IMG/VR virus record: IMGVR_UViG_3300042922_000836
Span: 1 to 64,000 of that record
From: a virus
DNA length: 64,000 nucleotides
Direction: 5' to 3' (one strand)
Below the pieces are notes generated by a model. That model was given only the letters and a program-made list of their open reading frames with translations, made no database searches and was not told the DNA's origin. A program made the translations under genes and the position numbers. Shown piece by piece: positions 61,583 through 64,000 of this stretch (positions are counted from its first letter, which is position 1; the number at the start of each line of letters is the position of its first letter).

Positions 61583-62494
61583 TTATCTTGCCATTTCATC
61601 TGCTTTATGTAATAACATGAGGTTATTATAAAATCCTTCACCCCAAAGTTTTTTATACATTTCGGACTGACTTTTCTTTTCCCAAAAATGAGGTTGCATG
61701 TGCCATTGTATATAATTAGATCGTTTCAATTCATTACCTAAACCTTGACTGTAAAATAGACTATCATAAGCAGAAACCAAATGATGTTGATAATAATGTG
61801 CTACATCTGTTATTTCATCTTTACTATTTTTGAAACTCTTTGTAAAAGGTTTACCAATATCATGCATAAGTGCTGACTCAAACAATTCTATTGGTGCATC
61901 ACCTTTATACATTTCCTCTAAATGTATACTACATTGATAACAATGTTGACCGATTGTTAATGTATGATGGGGATTATCATGACTTATTTTATTCAAACCA
62001 TTTTTTCCGTTGAATAAATCTCCTAAATTATATTCATTCTCTTTAAAATTCCAACAGATTTCGATTTTATCCCAACCCTCATAATATTGAGGAACGAAAA
62101 AATTTAAATACATTTTTTTAATTACATATTCAGGAATGTTCCGTTCTCTATTTGCATTTTGATATAAGCAATCTTTATAAGGTGTTGCCATAAACAGACA
62201 TATCTTTTTACAATCAATATCTTTAATTTCATCTAAGAAAGCCATTCGCTTTTTATAATCAATATTGGTTGCATCATAGATTGTATTTTTACCCGCATAC
62301 AAATCAGCTTTAATTCTCTTATGTAATAACTCAAATACTTCCTTGTTTACATCCTGACAATTAATATCCGAGGTTAATTCTTCTCTGATTTTATCGGAAG
62401 AATGAATATTCGCATTATTTGCTTTACTTATAATATCTGCCTGATATGATTTACCACTTGCGGGTAAACCGACCATCATATAAAAATTTGTCAT
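61583..62494 (-). CDS. Polynucleotide kinase-HD phosphohydrolase fusion
   Basis: 303 residues. N-terminal P-loop kinase: MVGLPASGKS, SSDKIREEL, YDATNIDYKKR and RNIPEYVIKKMY, as in T4 Pnkp-type polynucleotide kinases. C-terminal HD domain: HHTLTIGQHCYQC, ESALMHDIGKPFT and HHLVSAYDS supply the His and Asp metal ligands. The pair suggests phosphorylation of 5'-OH ends and removal of 2'/3' phosphates during RNA or DNA end healing. ATG 62494 overlaps the RlaP-like stop (ATGA), so the two are coupled. Confidence 0.9.
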   Translation of the reverse strand: MTNFYMMVGLPASGKSYQADIISKANNANIHSSDKIREELTSDINCQDVNKEVFELLHKRIKADLYAGKNTIYDATNIDYKKRMAFLDEIKDIDCKKICLFMATPYKDCLYQNANRERNIPEYVIKKMYLNFFVPQYYEGWDKIEICWNFKENEYNLGDLFNGKNGLNKISHDNPHHTLTIGQHCYQCSIHLEEMYKGDAPIELFESALMHDIGKPFTKSFKNSKDEITDVAHYYQHHLVSAYDSLFYSQGLGNELKRSNYIQWHMQPHFWEKKSQSEMYKKLWGEGFYNNLMLLHKADEMAR

Positions 62495-63285
62495 AACCAC
62501 ACATCCATTTCTGTTTGAAAATTATACTTCATAACATTTAAAAGAACATTATCCATAATTTCTTCGCACTTCGTATTGATTAAAGGCTTATTGTTATGTA
62601 TATAATCATTTTTTATATCAAGAGTTTCATTTGTTAATTTATTTGCTAATTCTCTTGCTTTTTCTAAGTCTAAACAACCTTTCTTTACATCAATTATAAA
62701 ATCTCGTTGATTAGAGATTAAACAACTATGATATGGTTCTCCACTCAAATATCGTTTTATGAATTCATTGAGCCTTATAATTGTGGATAATTGTTTTGGA
62801 TCATATCCGTATTTTTCGATTTTACTAATAATGCTTGGATACGGATGTTCAAGAGCCTTACGTTTTTCCATACATGCACCGCTTATACAATTAACAGATG
62901 CATAATTGTTATATCTTCCAATTAATTCATTGTTGTCAAGCATTGGTTTAAACAACGATTCATATTTTGGATTAAGGATTTTGTATTTAGTAAATAGGAT
63001 TTCAACAAAATTAATGTTTTGTTTTCTAAAACATTCAAACATAAGTCGTATATCCTTAATGTCAACATGTTCTTCGTTTTCCATTATGTGTGTATAACTA
63101 ACCATTTTATTGCCGAGAACAAAATCTTCAAACTTTGGAAGGACAATTACTTTAGTGTCAATATCACTTCCCTCATATTCCAAATTGTAATTTTGACTCC
63201 CCTGAAGGAAGATACCAATAGTTTCATATCCCATATCGAGAACCGCTTGATAATGCTCTTTTAATCTATTTATTACATTGTCCAT
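62491..63285 (-). CDS. RlaP-like nucleotidyltransferase
   Basis: 264 residues. GSQNYNLEYEGSDIDTKVIVLP is the polymerase-beta nucleotidyltransferase core (GS ... DxD) in the form of the RlaP family (PF10127), linked to RNA-repair operons with ligases and end-healing enzymes. ATG 63285 behind GGGGGC. The pairing with a kinase-HD fusion supports an RNA-repair role, for example restoring tRNA cut by host anticodon nucleases, but the substrate is unknown. Confidence 0.85.
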   Translation of the reverse strand: MDNVINRLKEHYQAVLDMGYETIGIFLQGSQNYNLEYEGSDIDTKVIVLPKFEDFVLGNKMVSYTHIMENEEHVDIKDIRLMFECFRKQNINFVEILFTKYKILNPKYESLFKPMLDNNELIGRYNNYASVNCISGACMEKRKALEHPYPSIISKIEKYGYDPKQLSTIIRLNEFIKRYLSGEPYHSCLISNQRDFIIDVKKGCLDLEKARELANKLTNETLDIKNDYIHNNKPLINTKCEEIMDNVLLNVMKYNFQTEMDVWL

Positions 63286-64000
63286 TATTATTGCCCCCTT
63301 TTATTAACCATTTAATATAATCTTGCCTATTTATTTCACCAGAAAAATTTTTATGTAAATTTATTTCTGCATTGTGCCTTACCTCAATAGCATCCTGTAT
63401 ATCATCGAATGTTCCTAAATAATATCTTATATTATTAAAAGATATTTGAGATTGCCATTTACCATTTTTAGTAGGCTTTATTCCTGTATACCCGCTTGAA
63501 TTATTGGATTTGCGTTTTATATTAACATTATTTTCACTTAGTGTTGCAATTCTAAGATTAGATTTAATATTTAAAGTTCTATCCCAATTTATATGGTCTA
63601 TTAATTCATCTTCTTTTGCATCCATAATTAATCTGTGTATTCTAATTGTTTTATTTTTACCCTGTCTTTTATTTGAAACTACATAACCTTCTCTATCTAA
63701 TCTCCAACAATAATTTTTGACTTTTTCATAATCATTAATGTCAATATAAAATTTTTGATTTTTGGTTGTAAACCCTACAGCTATATCATTTTCAAAATAC
63801 CATTTATTTGTTTTGAAATTTTTAGTTTGTTTTTGTTTTTCTTTTGCATAACAACCGCAAGAAGATGTATTTCCATTTTTTAAATTGTTCCCAGTAACCG
63901 ATATAATTTTCGGATTACCACAATCACAAATACAAAACCAATGAATGTTTTTACATGTTTTATCAAAATCTCTACCTAAGACTGCTAATTTTCCATATTT
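63266..64000 (-). CDS. HNH/AP2 homing endonuclease, 5' end beyond window
   Basis: The frame is open from the last base of the window, giving at least 244 residues; the internal ATG 63625 is not its start. It contains a zinc-like CICDCGN...SCGC region, a segment like KFYIDINDYEKVKNYCW, HNH core (IRIHRLIMDAKEDELIDHINWD...NLRI) and AP2 domain (SGYTGIKPTKNGKWQSQISF, YLGTFDDIQDAIEVR). It is a paralogue of the gene at 58197. Its stop overlaps the RlaP-like start by 20 bases. Confidence 0.88.
   Translation of the reverse strand, partial: KYGKLAVLGRDFDKTCKNIHWFCICDCGNPKIISVTGNNLKNGNTSSCGCYAKEKQKQTKNFKTNKWYFENDIAVGFTTKNQKFYIDINDYEKVKNYCWRLDREGYVVSNKRQGKNKTIRIHRLIMDAKEDELIDHINWDRTLNIKSNLRIATLSENNVNIKRKSNNSSGYTGIKPTKNGKWQSQISFNNIRYYLGTFDDIQDAIEVRHNAEINLHKNFSGEINRQDYIKWLIKGGNNNGQCNK

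Noticed and set aside
1-64000. Alternative genetic code
   Set aside because: TAA, TAG and TGA all end well-formed genes at expected lengths, and no gene reads through a stop; the only in-frame stop is in the endonuclease remnant.

Overview
The window is AT-rich phage DNA (my estimate is roughly 30% GC). It looks like part of a large temperate siphovirus of a Clostridia-like Firmicute. The grounds are strong AGGAGG-type ribosome sites, TTG starts, a long tape-measure protein, a LLH-type holin, a large serine integrase and cobalamin-dependent ribonucleotide reductase. Both edges lie inside phage genes, and no complete host gene is present. TAA, TAG and TGA all act as stops.

Left arm, + strand (1-7.9 kb): a duplicated pair of DNA methyltransferases, a YonO/QDE-type two-barrel RNA polymerase with a DxDGD motif, small genes and a calcineurin-like phosphoesterase. 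A protein-free RNA region of about 1.5 kb follows. It holds a dense chain of hairpins like the large ornate phage RNAs, four good tRNAs (CAT, TTG, TGG, TTT), one aberrant tRNA-like element, two tandem covarying pseudoknots, and a terminator directly in front of an orphan ORF.

Structural module, + strand (7.9-44.5 kb): small terminase, large terminase with a class 3-like mini-intein in its P-loop, portal, protease-scaffold fusion with an in-frame internal start for free scaffold, capsid proteins, head-tail connectors and tail tube. A RecU-like resolvase, a ClpP-like protease and a beta-CASP RNase-like enzyme sit between the tail tube and the 2,160-residue tape measure. Baseplate and fibre proteins with shared C-terminal tags follow, then holin, amidase and holin.

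Switch region (44.5-48.6 kb): a short intergenic transcription unit (consensus promoter, about 65 nt, terminator), a DUF2325-like gene and a zinc-ribbon gene. Next comes a promoter-driven 53-codon 5' fragment of a host thioredoxin-domain (DUF255/YyaL) gene, which looks like attP, beside the divergently controlled serine integrase.

Right arm, - strand (48.5-64 kb): nucleotide metabolism (dUTPase, NrdJ, deoxyribosyltransferase-like), small zinc proteins, and a cluster centred on ADP-ribose and nucleic-acid repair: WGR-PARP, macrodomain, ATP-dependent DNA ligase, NADAR protein, polynucleotide kinase-HD fusion and RlaP-like nucleotidyltransferase. Homing endonucleases and their remains are scattered through it.

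Several genes appear to start at AUA or AUU behind good ribosome sites, so ordinary gene callers truncate them. All functions come from reading motifs; no search was run.
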